The position numbers and the translations under genes were made by a program. Below are positions 49,020 through 60,300 of a stretch of DNA of 64,000 nt, piece after piece. The notes beneath the pieces were generated by a model, which saw only the letters and a list, made by a program, of their open reading frames with translations, searched no databases and had not been told where the DNA came from. The DNA lies in contig NC_046683.1 of the NCBI RefSeq assembly GCF_009870125.1, forward strand, positions 8,494,001 to 8,558,000, in the 5' to 3' direction. Every line of letters starts with the position of its first letter. The first letter of the stretch is position 1. The stretch is from Drosophila pseudoobscura (Eukaryota > Arthropoda > Insecta > Diptera > Drosophilidae).

Positions 49020-49560
49020 AAAAGCTATCGTCTAATCATCATCAGCCAAGGAGCATCTTAGAGCATGAAACCAGTGTTGGTAAGGGCCATTCGAGTAGGC
49101 AAATGGTAGTTCTCTGGCTATACCCATAAATCATCGGCCAGAGAAACATCCCACCACTATCAATAGATAAAAAGAGCATCGCACCAGTGTTGGAAAGAAG
49201 CAATATGAGTTATAATTAACACAAAAGATCTACAAAACATCTTAGAGCCTGAAACCAGTGTGGAAAAGTACCAAAAGTACACAAAAGATATATAGAACAT
49301 CTGAGACAATGAAACCAGTGTTGGTAAGACCCTTTTACAGAAGACAAGTGTCTAAGAAAAGGCACATATGGCAGTTTTCTGGCTTTACACATTAGTCATA
49401 ATCATTGTCCAAAGAAACTGATCAACACTAGTAAAAGATATCGCACCAGTGTTGGAAAGTACCAATATCAGTTCATAAGCAACACAAAAGATCTATAAAA
49501 CATTCCAAATTGCTCAAAAAAACTTCTTTTTCGGGGATAGCTTTCTGCCAGTGTTGGTTA
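49020..49560. repeat. Diverged repeat array marked by CCAGTGTTGG
   Basis: CCAGTGTTGG or a one-base variant occurs at about 49071, 49184, 49256, 49315, 49446 and 49548. It is embedded in related text (AGCATGAAACCAGTG, GCACCAGTGTTGGAAAG, ACACAAAAGATCTA). Spacings alternate roughly between 60-70 and 100-130 bp, as in an old array of two unit types. Confidence 0.7.
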
Positions 49561-51741
49561 AGCCCGGACGGATCAATGAGATAAGCGAAATTGGCCATTA
49601 GTTAGGCCAAAAATGCGATTAGAATTCAATTAGAATTTGTATACAATAATTTATGATCGAATTAAAATAAAATTTATTCAATGCCCAAAACCATAGATGG
49701 TCCGATGGCTAAACATATATTATTGATGGCAATAACTAATAACCTAAGCAGCAGAGCGAAGGGGAGAAGGGAGGGAGGAGGAGGAGGAAAAGGAGGAGGA
49801 GGAATGTAACTACAATGCAACGTGCATGCTGCATGCTGCATGCTGCATGAAGCGAGACAATACAAAATACTTGGCAAAAATTGTGGCCACTAACCGAAAT
49901 TGCATTTTCTTCAAGCCACCCTCTGACCCGATGATGACTCCCCCACAGCTCCCACAGCTCCTGCTGCTGGTGTTTGTGTTGCTGCCACAGCCAGTGTAAC
50001 CGTTATTGTTGCATGCCATAAATGATGCTGCTAAAGAGTCAAGAATAATCCGCTTTTGTGCGACCACCGACTGCGTAGAGCCCGAGGGGGATCCCAGATG
50101 GCGGAGAATCGGCCAGATCCATTGCAGATCCATTAGAGCAAGGCTGATCCTTTGCACACACACACAGACACACACACACACTCAAGGGTTTCCCGAAAAA
50201 TATATTTTCGAAGCAAAAGTTTTCCGAAAATGGACTTGAAGGGTGGCCACAGGGAGGTCCATGTGCAGAGCATGAGGAAGTTGCAAACAACATGGCGCAA
50301 CAAGAACTGGGACACACGCTTAGAGAGAGAGGGAGAAAGAGAGGGGGAGAGGGGGAGAGAGAGAGACACATACCCTGGACAGGACAGGCACAAAGTCGTG
50401 GTTTCAAAATCCAAGCATCCAAGAATACAAACAATAACAAAATGAAGGAGAAGGAGGGAGAGAGGAGAGAGGAGAGAGGAGAGGGAATCAACAGTAATAC
50501 ACACACACACACACGGACGGACACACACACACATACAAATTAAAAATGCAGATTTCTATTGCAACATTCGGAAGTGCTTGAAAAATTGTTGTTGCTGCTG
50601 CTGCTGCCACTGCCACTGCCATCGTTCCCAGTCATCGTTATTGCCAGGACTATTCCCTGCCCCAGCCCCATGCCCAGCCCAATCCTGCCCCAGCCACGTC
50701 GCTGCTTCCTGCTGTTCCTGTTGCAAAAGCCTCCCAAAAGCTCCTCCTCCTCCTCCGACGGCTCTTTCTATTCTCTTCTGGAACGCCGCTCGTCCCTCTG
50801 TTTTAGATACACTTCTTCGAGAGAGGGCTATATGGTTCCATTCAGATTATATGTGTCTACTATATCATTGCTTTGAGGGGACCAACCCTGCTCTAGAGCC
50901 CCCTAAAATGGTCCTGCTTCTTAAGACAAAACCACACCAAGAATACTGGCATCTCCCCAGAGACACAGGCCCCTAATCATACCTCCCTGCCTCTATTAGA
51001 AGACTTTGTATTCCTTAGACCTGACTCCCCAGAGTATTCGCAAATTCGGGGCCCAACTCCAGTTCTCTCTCTCGTTTTTTTTTTGTGTTCTGCAATAGCA
51101 TCAAAATTGCAAAGAAAAGCCAGCAAACAGTCAGTAAAATATTGTAGCTGGCAGCTGCTCGATGGTCTGGAGTGTACACGGACTGGAGTTCGGGTTAGTT
51201 GGGGGCGGGGGGCGACGGTCGTGGCTAGTTTTGTATGAAAAGCGAGCGTAACAAAACAATGAAAACATCGTCGTCATCACAATCATCGCCATGCGGTGTT
51301 TTCTTGCCATTTGTTTCCCCGAAACCTCTCTTTTGCTCTCTCCCTCACTACCCCCACTCCCTCACTCCCCCACTCCCCCCACTCTCTCGCTTCAGCACGC
51401 ACAAAACCAGCAACAACAACAGTTGTTCCAAGTCCTAACATTTCCATTTCGATCTGGGCTATACCCTTCCAAGAAGAGACTAAATCTTGTGCCCCTAGAT
51501 CAGGGCAGAAAATGTAGTAAAAGGAGGTCCTAGAGCGGTGCCAGAGATTCCTTTTTTTTCCTAGAAAAATATATGTATATATTTCCTAAAGATATATTGG
51601 TATCTCTCAAGTATATATCAAAAATTGGCTCTTTGTCCTTCGATACGGCGTGAGGGAGTGTGATAATTATGATTATTTTTAATATATTTGTAAACTCTGG
51701 GGTTTTCCTAGCCTATCAGTGAGTAGGGCATCCCTGGACCA

Positions 51742-51825
51742 CGAATATACGGCCACTCTAAAAAAAATACCGCATGTACGGCCAGGGAAAGATCGATGGA
51801 AAAAATACCGCATGTACGGCCACGA
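51742..51825. repeat. TACGGCCA repeat cluster (related copies at 14.6 and 42.5 kb)
   Basis: GAATATACGGCCACTCTA is followed by two ATACCGCATGTACGGCCA units with GATCGAT beside them. The first 46 bp align well with 14575-14620. Confidence 0.6.
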
Positions 51826-52032
51826 AAAGATCGATATGGAGACCGAGGTTTGATCATTCGGAATGCTCACAAATAAACATAGAAAACCTCCAAGAAGTAA
51901 CTTTGTTTCATTCTATCTATTGTAGAATTTTGTAGAATTTTTGGCATAGTCTCTGTGCTGCCGGAAAAACCCATGAAAACCGTACTTTGTGTCTTGTGGC
52001 AGCCTGAAGTTGAGCTCCACTCCACTCCACCG

Positions 52033-52063
<31 letters not shown>
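52033..52063. repeat. 31-nt C homopolymer
   Basis: Uninterrupted C run. The exact length may be unreliable in the assembly. Confidence 0.85.
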
Positions 52064-55000
52064 TGCCGTAAGCCCCTGATGCTAACCCCCTACCCAGCCT
52101 TCAGCCCTCAGCCTTTAGCCCCCTTCATCGTCCTGTGGTGCATGTGTGCGCATTGTCTTTGATGTTGTTGTTGTTGATTCGGCTTCATCTTCAGCTGCAG
52201 TTACAGGCCTCGTATCTGTGCCACGTCTAGGTCTAATGTTTCAAGCGTCAGAAACAGGAGTGCAACAAACACCAAGAGGAGAAAAAAAAACAGAGAACAA
52301 AAGCCATGGCCAGACAATTAACCAGCCATCAGTCATTTGGTTTTGCCGGCACGCACTGGGGGGCGCCGTCCCGCTCCCCCCTCCCAAACAGAAGCCAGTG
52401 GGCGGTGATGTGGTAACCCCAAAATGGTAGCAACAATTTAGTGGAAAACTGTTCAAGGAAATCTGCCAAATCTCCCCAAAAAAGATATAGATGCCATCTA
52501 CCATAAGAGGGCCCTAAATTGCAGCCTTTATAGGGGAATATTTGGTTAATTTGGAGAGACCAAAGGACCAGAGGACTGTGCTAGTTATATGGGGCTACTC
52601 TCTAGCCTTTGGATTCCCAGCAACCATGCAAAGGTGCAGAAACGATGAGGCTGTCTTTGGCGACGCTCAACGTCAATCATGCCCAAGCCATGCAAATGCT
52701 TTTGCCTGTTTTGTGTTCTCAGGCTCGTGCTGGGTCACCGCAGAGTATTTTCGTGCAAAGTGTGCTTAAAACATACGAAAATCCATTCGAAGAAAAGACT
52801 TTCTTTGTGGGGCAGAGCTCCCTTAAGCCCAGAACACCCCCTCGTACCCCTCCATTAGTTCTATTTTGCGGCTCCAATTGTACATTGAACATTTAAAAGA
52901 TGGAGCATAAATTATGCACAGACATATTGGCCAAGTGCAAGGCAAGGTTCCAGCCCGAGTTCGAGTGTGCTCCCCCCCCCCCCTCCCTCCACTGCCAGAA
53001 TGTGTTTGGACAGATTTATGGCTTCCATAAATTGCATATTTCCCATTTTATTGAATTAATTAATTTCACAAATAAAATTGTGAGACAAAAAAATGTGGCT
53101 TTAAAATTTTTAGTAAAGGATTCGAATTCGAAATTGATCGATGGTGCGCCTCCGGAGCCAAAGGAATCTCTTTGGCCTGTAACTCTGTGTCTTGTCAATT
53201 ATATTCCAATCAGGCAAAACCGTGACGGTAATCCATCAAACGAGTAACCAATATAAATGCAATGCGTTGTTTTTTTTTTCGGTGGCTGCAATGCCGGGGT
53301 CGGGCTCCGGGTCCGGGTCGGATTCTGATCGTTGGACTTCCGTTGGGCCAATCCTTTAGGGCTGACAGACAACAAGCGAAATCCATTAACTGTACGAAAT
53401 GGAAATTAATTTCATTTGCCCACCGCCCCCCCCTACCCACACCCCCCTGTGCCCCCCTCTGCCCCTCCATTACATGATATGCGAAATTGGGTATTTTTTG
53501 AAGCCCTCAAGGCTTTGGGTCTGAGAAAGTGAATCGCGCTCTGTCTGGAGCTCCGAAGCCATCGAATGTTAATTTCAATTGCCTGATGCCGCAACTAAAT
53601 CAAGTGCTGCACGTGGCAGCTGCACAGACGGCTGGGGTTGGGGTTGGGGTTGATGCTCCTTTATCGCAGTTTTGGGCATGACATGAGCTGCCGTCGAGGG
53701 GCTCCTTTTTGGCAAATGTCGCGAGTGGACATGAGCAATGTGCACTGGCGATAAGGCAGCGAAACTTCAATTCCCCGAACGAACGGCCAACGTTGTCGGC
53801 CATAATTGGCCAGTCAGTCAGGAGCGAGCGAGGGGGGGGGGGGGGGGGGAATCCACCTCATGATATCTCATCGAGAGCCGCCACAATCAATTGAAGCGTA
53901 ATGGCAACAGTTCAATAACTTTTTGGCCATTCTCTCTATGGTATGCCATTCGGTTTGCCGTACACCCCCCCCCCCTCCCCTCCCCCCCCGTACCCGATGA
54001 TGATGCTTCAATTAACTTTTGTGGATCTAATGAGTTGTCATGTTTTGAAATTGAGGGAATTGATTCGATTGCATCTGTTTGTTAGGGGCAGGGGGTGGGG
54101 GTGGATTTGGGATGGGACAGTTTTCGGGGAAATTCTTCAATTTCCAGGGTATTCCCGGCACTTCTTAAAGCAAATCCCTGAGCCATGCTCGTGGCATTAA
54201 TCAAAAGCCAAAAACTTAAAGGCAATGACTAATATTTTTGGCTATCAGCAGCGCCAAATGCCAACACCCTCCCCACCCCCTCCCCACCCCAAGTGCATTC
54301 GTACATAGTATATAAGGGCGGGCATTGAAATGCACTGTAAAAAAAAACCTAAAGGTGCTCTACCAAATATTCAACGCTTAGGGAGTCCTGTAATTGTTGA
54401 TATATTTTAAGTATTTTATGGGAAAAATACCAAAATCATACCAGAGGGGGGTCTCTGGGTTTTTCTTTCAGTGTAGTACATGGGTTACCTGGCGCTGGTC
54501 TCGGTCTGGAGGCGGAGTCGGAGTCGGAGTCAGGGACTGCGACTGGGACTCTGTCTGGGGTCTGGGTCTGCTGCCTGGGTTGGAGTCTGCTGCTTGCTGG
54601 GGGGTGGGAAGGGGGGTGGAGGGGGGTTGGGGGTGCGCTATCATTGCACAAGTGCGCAAAATTTTGGACTCAATTCACGTGCTCTGCTGCCAAAATTGTT
54701 GCCTTGCCCAGGCTGCCGTCGCCGTCGCCGCCAACCTATGCGCTAGCCCCTCTCTTGGTCTCCGTCTTTCGCTCCATAAATTTGCACATTGATCGCCCTG
54801 TGGCCATGCCGTCGACTGCGCTGCCGCATGTACGTGTGTACATACATACATATGTATTTAATTCGATAACAGCGCAACGGTAACGGGAGTTCTGTTCGAA
54901 GGATTTTTACCCAACTCAGCGTAACTCTCTCTCTCTCTCTGTCTGTCTGTCTGTCTCTCCCTCTTCCCGTCCTGCTGCCAGCCGCATTGCACTCTCTCAA

Positions 55001-55909
55001 GTGCAGTGAAATAGTTGTGAAACACTTTGCCAAAGATGAAAGATAAATCCAAAAGGCAAATGGCAGAGGCAGAGGCAGCGGCATCGACAGCGGCAGCGGC
55101 AGAGCCAAAGGGAGACGAATATAATTTTTGCATATTCCATTCCCGAAAGTTTCGGCTTTAAGGCAGCGGCAGAGGCAGCGGCAGCGCAGCAGCCGATGGC
55201 GGAGAGCAGCTTTAAGAGAGTGCCAGCACACACTCGCACACACACAGAGAGAGGCACAGCTTGAAGAGAGCTAGCGGCGGCTGACCAGAATCGGTCACTG
55301 TTGCGCTCTCCTCTCCTCGCCGCCTCTCTTTCGCTTGATTGGCCCGGCAGAGCCCTAATCCAAGGTGTGTTATACGCACAAGGTGAGGCATGCCAGAGAA
55401 GGGGCCTAAGAGAAAGGGCCTCACCTGCGATTCACCAACCAAAGGCTGTGCATAATTTAAATGTCTGCCGCTGCCGACCGCCACCGACCGCCACCGACCG
55501 CCACCGCACTCTGACCGCAGCATTGTTCAATGCGAAAGAGAGAGAGAGCGAAAAGAGAACGGGAATTCCTCAAGCATCCAGCCACTGACGCTGTCAATAA
55601 TTAAGTGCGAATCTTGATATGCCGTTCCTCCTTTTTCTCTCTCTCTTTTGCATTCGCTTCGTTTTGATGAAATTAAAAAGTTACCGCAGACCAGCAGCAA
55701 AAACAAACAAACAAATAGCCAAAGTGAATGCCACTCTCTTCTTCTCTTCCCCCGACGACCGTCGCCTGTCCACTAATTGTCTCTTCATCCCGGCTACGTC
55801 AATTGTCTCTCAATGCAGTTGCGGCCAAGGCTAATAGATTTATCATGAATCGTTTCACAGTCCGTTACGGTCTTTCTCTATTGTCTTGCACAGTTTTCAG
55901 GGATTTCTT

Positions 55910-55915
55910 TTTATT
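55910..55915 (-). terminator. Poly(A) signal of the Ser6-like gene
   Basis: AATAAA on the minus strand (TTTATT on plus) begins only about 14 nt beyond the stop codon, implying a very short 3' UTR. Confidence 0.6.
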
Positions 55916-55928
55916 TTTTGTCTACACT

Positions 55929-56720
55929 TTAGACATCCAAGTGCTGCCTGATCCAGTCGTTGAAGTAATGGACCCTGGCATAGCCGTCGGGATAGGTGCT
56001 GCCGCAGCTGCCGTACACGAAGCCAGCAATGCCCACAACCTGATCGTTGTAGACGGCCGGACCCCCGGAGTCGCCATTGCAGGCTCCGTTGTCGGCCGGA
56101 TGGAGGAGGCACAGCTCGCTCTCCACCCCGAAGTCGATCAGTTCGCCGCACTCCTCGACGGAGATGGACTTGACGGTGTTGTACTGCAGGTAACGGGGCA
56201 GATCCCCCTGGTGCTTGATCCGACCCCAGCCGGAGATGATGATGTCCGCCCCGGCGGGCGTGTTGGCCGTGGGCAGGGCGATGGCCTTGATGTTGTTCGA
56301 GTAGAAGAGCGGCGACTCCAGGCGCAGCAGGGCTATGTCGTTGAGGAAGTCGCCGTAGTTCTCGTGCACGATGACCTCCGCCACCTGGAGGAGGACGCCG
56401 CCACTGAAGCGATCGTTGGTGCCCGCACGGATCGTGAAGCGGCTGGCCGCGATCGGGGTATGGACACCGTTCTCGTCCGCATCGTTGGTCACGCAGTGGG
56501 CAGCCGTCAGGATGTAGTTGCGCGACAGAATGGAGCCCCCGCAGCTGTGGGAGCCGGCGTTGCGCAGCGACACCTGGTGCGGAAACTGGCCCAGGGCGGC
56601 ATCTTCGCCGCCCACTATACGCCCGTCGATCCCACCGGAGGGGGCCGAGTGGCCGGCCGGCAGCAGGCAGCAGCCGACAACGGCGACGGCGATGGTCAGA
56701 GCGAATCCAGGGGCTAGCAT
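55929..56720 (-). CDS. Ser6: Secreted chymotrypsin-fold serine protease, Ser6-like
   Basis: Single exon, 263 residues. Residues 1 to about 26 form a signal peptide (hydrophobic ALTIAVAVVGCCLL). A short propeptide ends at R34, followed by IVGG, the usual activation site. The catalytic triad is complete: H75 in LTAAHC, D128 in NDIALL and S218 in GDSGGP. The residue six before the serine, which sets S1 specificity, is G212 rather than the trypsin Asp, so elastase- or chymotrypsin-like cleavage is more likely than trypsin-like. Cysteines 60/76, 191/204 and 214/239 fit the three conserved disulfides of insect proteases. SLRNAGSHSCGGSIL, SGWGRIKHQGDLPRYLQYNT and STYPDGYARV closely match melanogaster Ser6 as I remember it. 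Probably a gut-secreted digestive enzyme. No intron. A TATA box lies just upstream. Confidence 0.93.
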   Translation of the reverse strand: MLAPGFALTIAVAVVGCCLLPAGHSAPSGGIDGRIVGGEDAALGQFPHQVSLRNAGSHSCGGSILSRNYILTAAHCVTNDADENGVHTPIAASRFTIRAGTNDRFSGGVLLQVAEVIVHENYGDFLNDIALLRLESPLFYSNNIKAIALPTANTPAGADIIISGWGRIKHQGDLPRYLQYNTVKSISVEECGELIDFGVESELCLLHPADNGACNGDSGGPAVYNDQVVGIAGFVYGSCGSTYPDGYARVHYFNDWIRQHLDV

Positions 56721-56752
56721 GTTGCTTGGGCCCGGCCCAACAGCGGCACCCC

Positions 56753-56760
56753 CTTATATA
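56753..56760 (-). promoter_or_regulatory. TATA box of the Ser6-like gene
   Basis: TATATAAG on the minus strand, 33-40 nt upstream of the ATG at 56720. With normal TATA-to-start spacing, transcription would begin only about 5-15 nt before the ATG, giving a very short leader. Such short leaders are known among fly digestive protease genes. Confidence 0.7.
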
Positions 56761-57160
56761 GGGGATCGCTGGTCCCCTCCATATTCGATTGTTTATGGTC
56801 TGTCCACTCGAGCTGGAACTATCAATAGTGCTGGTTTCTAACGGCCTAAACACTCTCTGACAAGCACAATCTTATCTTCCACCTGAGATTTATATGGGCC
56901 TGTCCTCCCGTAATCTGTTCGACTGTCAGCGGGCCGATGTTGTATCAAGGCTAATTGTTTTACAACTTCTGGGCACACTTTTGTTGGGCGAAATTTCTTG
57001 GAACTGACCTTGGGAGGGGGGGGGGAGTCCGTCCTTATATGAACTAAGGAGAGAGAAAAAACGTTTCAGGGTCGCCATCCTATATTTGACTCAAATCGGC
57101 GTGAGTAACAGCTGTAATAGGACAACCGCCGCGCTGTTAGCATTCCAAGGTAACAGTATG
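56761..57160. other. Upstream flank of the Ser6-like gene
   Basis: GATCGCTGG, TTATC and GATT motifs occur at 56763-56900, but no specific enhancer can be claimed; the CTTATCTT at about 56871 resembles a GATA site of the kind used in gut genes. A 9-10 nt G run is near 57017. Confidence 0.3.
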
Positions 57161-57164
57161 TTAG

Positions 57165-57478
57165 TGCTGCCTGTTAAGAGCCAGCTACGGCTTTTGGCTG
57201 CTGCTCGCTGTTAACAGTCGAAGACCGCGCTCAGTTAACAGCCAGCTACCGCTTTACGTTGCTGCTCTCTGTTATCAGCCAGCTAGCGCTTAACGTTGCT
57301 GCTCTCTGTTAACAGTCTGTGACCGCGCTCTGTTAACAGCCAGCTACCGTTCTGTTTCTTCTGCCTGTTAACAGCCTGTTACCGCTTTTGGTTGCTGCTC
57401 TCTGTTAATAGCTAGCTACCGCTCTAGCTTGCTGCTCTCTGTTAACAGCCTGTGACCGCGCTAAGTTAACAGCCATTT
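57165..57478. repeat. GTTAAC-marked tandem array, about 10 units
   Basis: CTGTTAACAG or a close variant occurs at about 57172, 57209, 57233, 57269, 57307, 57330, 57365, 57402, 57439 and 57464. Spacing alternates between about 36 bp (GCCAGCTACCGCTTT with GTTGCTGCTCT) and about 24 bp (TCTGTGACCGCGCT), so the array is composed of two unit types in partial alternation. Confidence 0.8.
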
Positions 57479-59664
57479 ACATCGCTCTCTGTCTCGCTCT
57501 CTCGCTTCTGTGCGCTCTTACGATCCACACGGCGCTCACCGTTTCATGGCGCGTAAGCTTTCTAAAGAAATACATGGAGAAGATATAGAATATTGGAAAG
57601 ACTAAGCCCTCAAGTCTCTTTTGTTCGATATACATTCGATCGGTCCCCCCCCCCACAATCATTTCTTAAGAATCTATGATCTGAACCCTCTCTTTTGATA
57701 TGTTTTTCTCTTCACTTGTCTCTCTATTTGTTGCACTGATGAATTTCCAACACCTCTCAACTGATTGTCGTCTGGTTACAGTGGATCCACGAAGTTAGCA
57801 CTCACTTGATGGAACTCCTTTGGGCTCTGCCCGTGTCCTTGGCTTCACTTTTGCTGCCTTTCATCACTACAACACTCTCCACTTTCTATATTTTGGTGGA
57901 ATACCTATACATATGCACATATGTATGTATGTATGTATGCACGTACGTGTGTATTTGTCAAGCAATTTCACTCTAAATTTGCCAATTATGCGCATTTTTT
58001 GAGCGTGACCCGAATATGCACACGCATATTGATACCGTTTTATCTATATAGGCCTGTGTGTGTGTGTGTGAGCCTTTTATCGGGCTTGCAACATTGTCCC
58101 GCGGCCCCATTGTGGCAGGGAGGGTTGCTACAATACATTTTTGGAACATATTTATAATGAGAAAAAAAATAGAAAAATAGAAAAATTTGTAATATTTTAA
58201 GATTATTGAATTTTTGCTTTTAATTTAATTTTTAAGTTTAATAATATAAAAATACTAAAGCGAAATCGTTTAAAAAATAATATAAAATTAAATAAAATTA
58301 TTACAGAGTTTTTAAGATATTAATTATTAATTTAGGAAGAGGCTGAAGGTGGAAAATTCATAAACTTGTCTCTTTTTTACATAAATATATATAAAAAAAA
58401 AATCCCATTGGGGAGTGCCTTGTTTTTTTGGCGGAGGTCCTACCAAAAAGATTTCGGCCACCACTCGTGCATCTCTTTGCGTATCTGTTTTTGTGTCTCA
58501 ATAATGCCTAATGTTGTTGCTGTTGCGAATTTTTTGGAAAACTTACAATATATTGGCATAATTTATACTTTAGCAGCATTTTTATCGCTGCGCTCGGCAC
58601 GAAATGCACAAAATACTCTCGTACAATAAACAATGGGCCACGTCCACGGCCGAAGGACCCCCCCACCGTGCCCCCACCGTGCCCCCCCCAAAGCAACCAC
58701 AAACCCATTTTCGGTGCATTTTATGTGCCGTTCTTTGCGTCACTTTGCGCCCTTTATTTATTTACGATTTTTGCGTGAGCCTCGTTCGATATTCGGTATT
58801 TTTTTGTTTTTCGTTTTATTGATTTGCAATTTATACAGGCCCCCCTCCCCCCCCACACACACACACACTCTCACAGATGTGTCATCATCACAGGATCAGC
58901 ATCAGGATATGAAAGGACGTAGGCAGGAGGGGGCTTCATTAATTATGGCCCCTCCTTTTTGAGGGCGAAACGCCACTGACTGTCACAGCCATCAATCATT
59001 TTTAGCATCATTTTTGTGTAAATAATTAATATACAAAATAATCATAAAAATAAAGGATTATTCGGTTTTTGACGCAAGATGACTGCAGCGATAAAATCCA
59101 CGAATCCCAAGACTTTCTCGAAAAAGATACAAAGATACAACGTATTTGGGCAGGCTTCCTTGGGGACTTTTTTTTTTGGTGGGTTTGGGAAAAATATCTT
59201 AAAAATAATACAATTCTAGCAAATTCTTTTTCAATCGGAAATAATAAACAAGAATGGCTGGACGGACAGCGGATGAGGCAATCTTCCCTCCCTCCCTCTC
59301 CCTCTCTCTCTCTCTCTATCTCTATCTTGCTCGCACTCCTTTTCGACTGTCATTTTGGGATCAATGTCTGTCTGTGGCAGGGAGAGGAGGGCCCCTACTC
59401 CTACGATAGATTGTTGATACCGGCATTGCATATTTACATGGGAGTTTTTAAATAAAATTGAGCATCGAATACTACTTTAAATACTTGTGTGTGTGTGTGT
59501 GTGTGTGTGTGCGAGAGAGAGGGAGACAGACAAGGGGAGACGCCGTGCGTTCAAGTGTATCGGCTTGCACCCACACTTCGACAGATAGGACTATTTATAT
59601 ACACACACGTACAATAAAATAAATATAAATATAAATATCTGTTATGAGTTTTTATTTAAATGAA
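57479..59664. other. Noncoding stretch
   Basis: No coding exon. It contains ATGTATGTATGTATG (57921-57937), (TG)n near 58056-58070, AT-rich DNA at 58150-58330, (CA)n near 58853-58867 and (TG)13 at about 59486-59511. Confidence 0.4.
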
Positions 59665-60300
59665 TTTTTCTGTGCCTTGACATTCCCGAAAAGTATTTCT
59701 GCAAACCGAAAGAAAATCAAGTCCCCACAAAATGGAATTTTATAACATAATTTTATTAAAAAATGTGTAGGTTTTTTTTCTTGAATTACATAAATTTATT
59801 TTTTATATGGGCAAATGAGCCAAGGGTGCGTGCACATTTTTTTATATTTATTTTACTACTTATATTTTTGCTATTATTTAAATATATAAAAAACCGAATA
59901 TTTAATTTTCATGCTTTTTTTTGGCATAATTTAAAAATTCAATTAGTGATTAAATATTTAAATTTGGTAGATTTTTATTCTGGCTTAAAAAACTAAATAC
60001 TTTATCTAGCTTTGATTTATTTAAAAAATAAATGATAAACAAATTTAAATGAATTTTTCTGTGCCTTGATATGCCCGAAAAGTATTTCTGCAGGGCGGAG
60101 CTTTAAAAAAGAATTCAAATCCCCAAAAAATGGAATTTTAAAACATATTTTCATTGAAAAATATATATGTAGGTTAAAAAATAAAAGAAAATTAAATCTA
60201 AATACATTTTTTTCTGCCCTGATATGTCCGAAAAGTATTTCTGCATATTAAGTCCCCACAAAATGGAATTTTAAAACATATTTTCATTATTTTCATTTCT
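59665..60300. repeat. AT-rich repeats around CCCGAAAAGTATTTCTGC
   Basis: The segment TTTCTGTGCCTTGA, CCCGAAAAGTATTTCTGCA, CCCCACAAAATGGAATTTTA and AACAT occurs three times, near 59667, 60055 and 60210. The last two are about 160 bp apart. They are diverged copies of an unassigned unit. Confidence 0.7.

Larger units (their letters stand above)
49561..55909. other. Noncoding stretch with many simple repeats
   Basis: No coding exon recognised. It includes (GGAGGA)n (49770-49803), GCATGCT repeats (49827-49850), CA runs (50155-50181 and 50500-50535), GAGAGGAGAG (50455-50483), a 31-nt C run (52033-52063), an 18-nt G run (53832-53849), (GGAGTC)n (54512-54530), GCAGCGGCAGAG repeats (55060-55105 and 55163-55190) and CGACCGCCAC repeats (55475-55505). 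The 54.9-55.6 kb part is rich in GAGA and CTCT. Confidence 0.4.

Noticed and set aside
55728..56853. Long frames overlapping the protease on both strands
   Set aside because: They lack any domain; the true frame has signal peptide, activation site and full catalytic triad.
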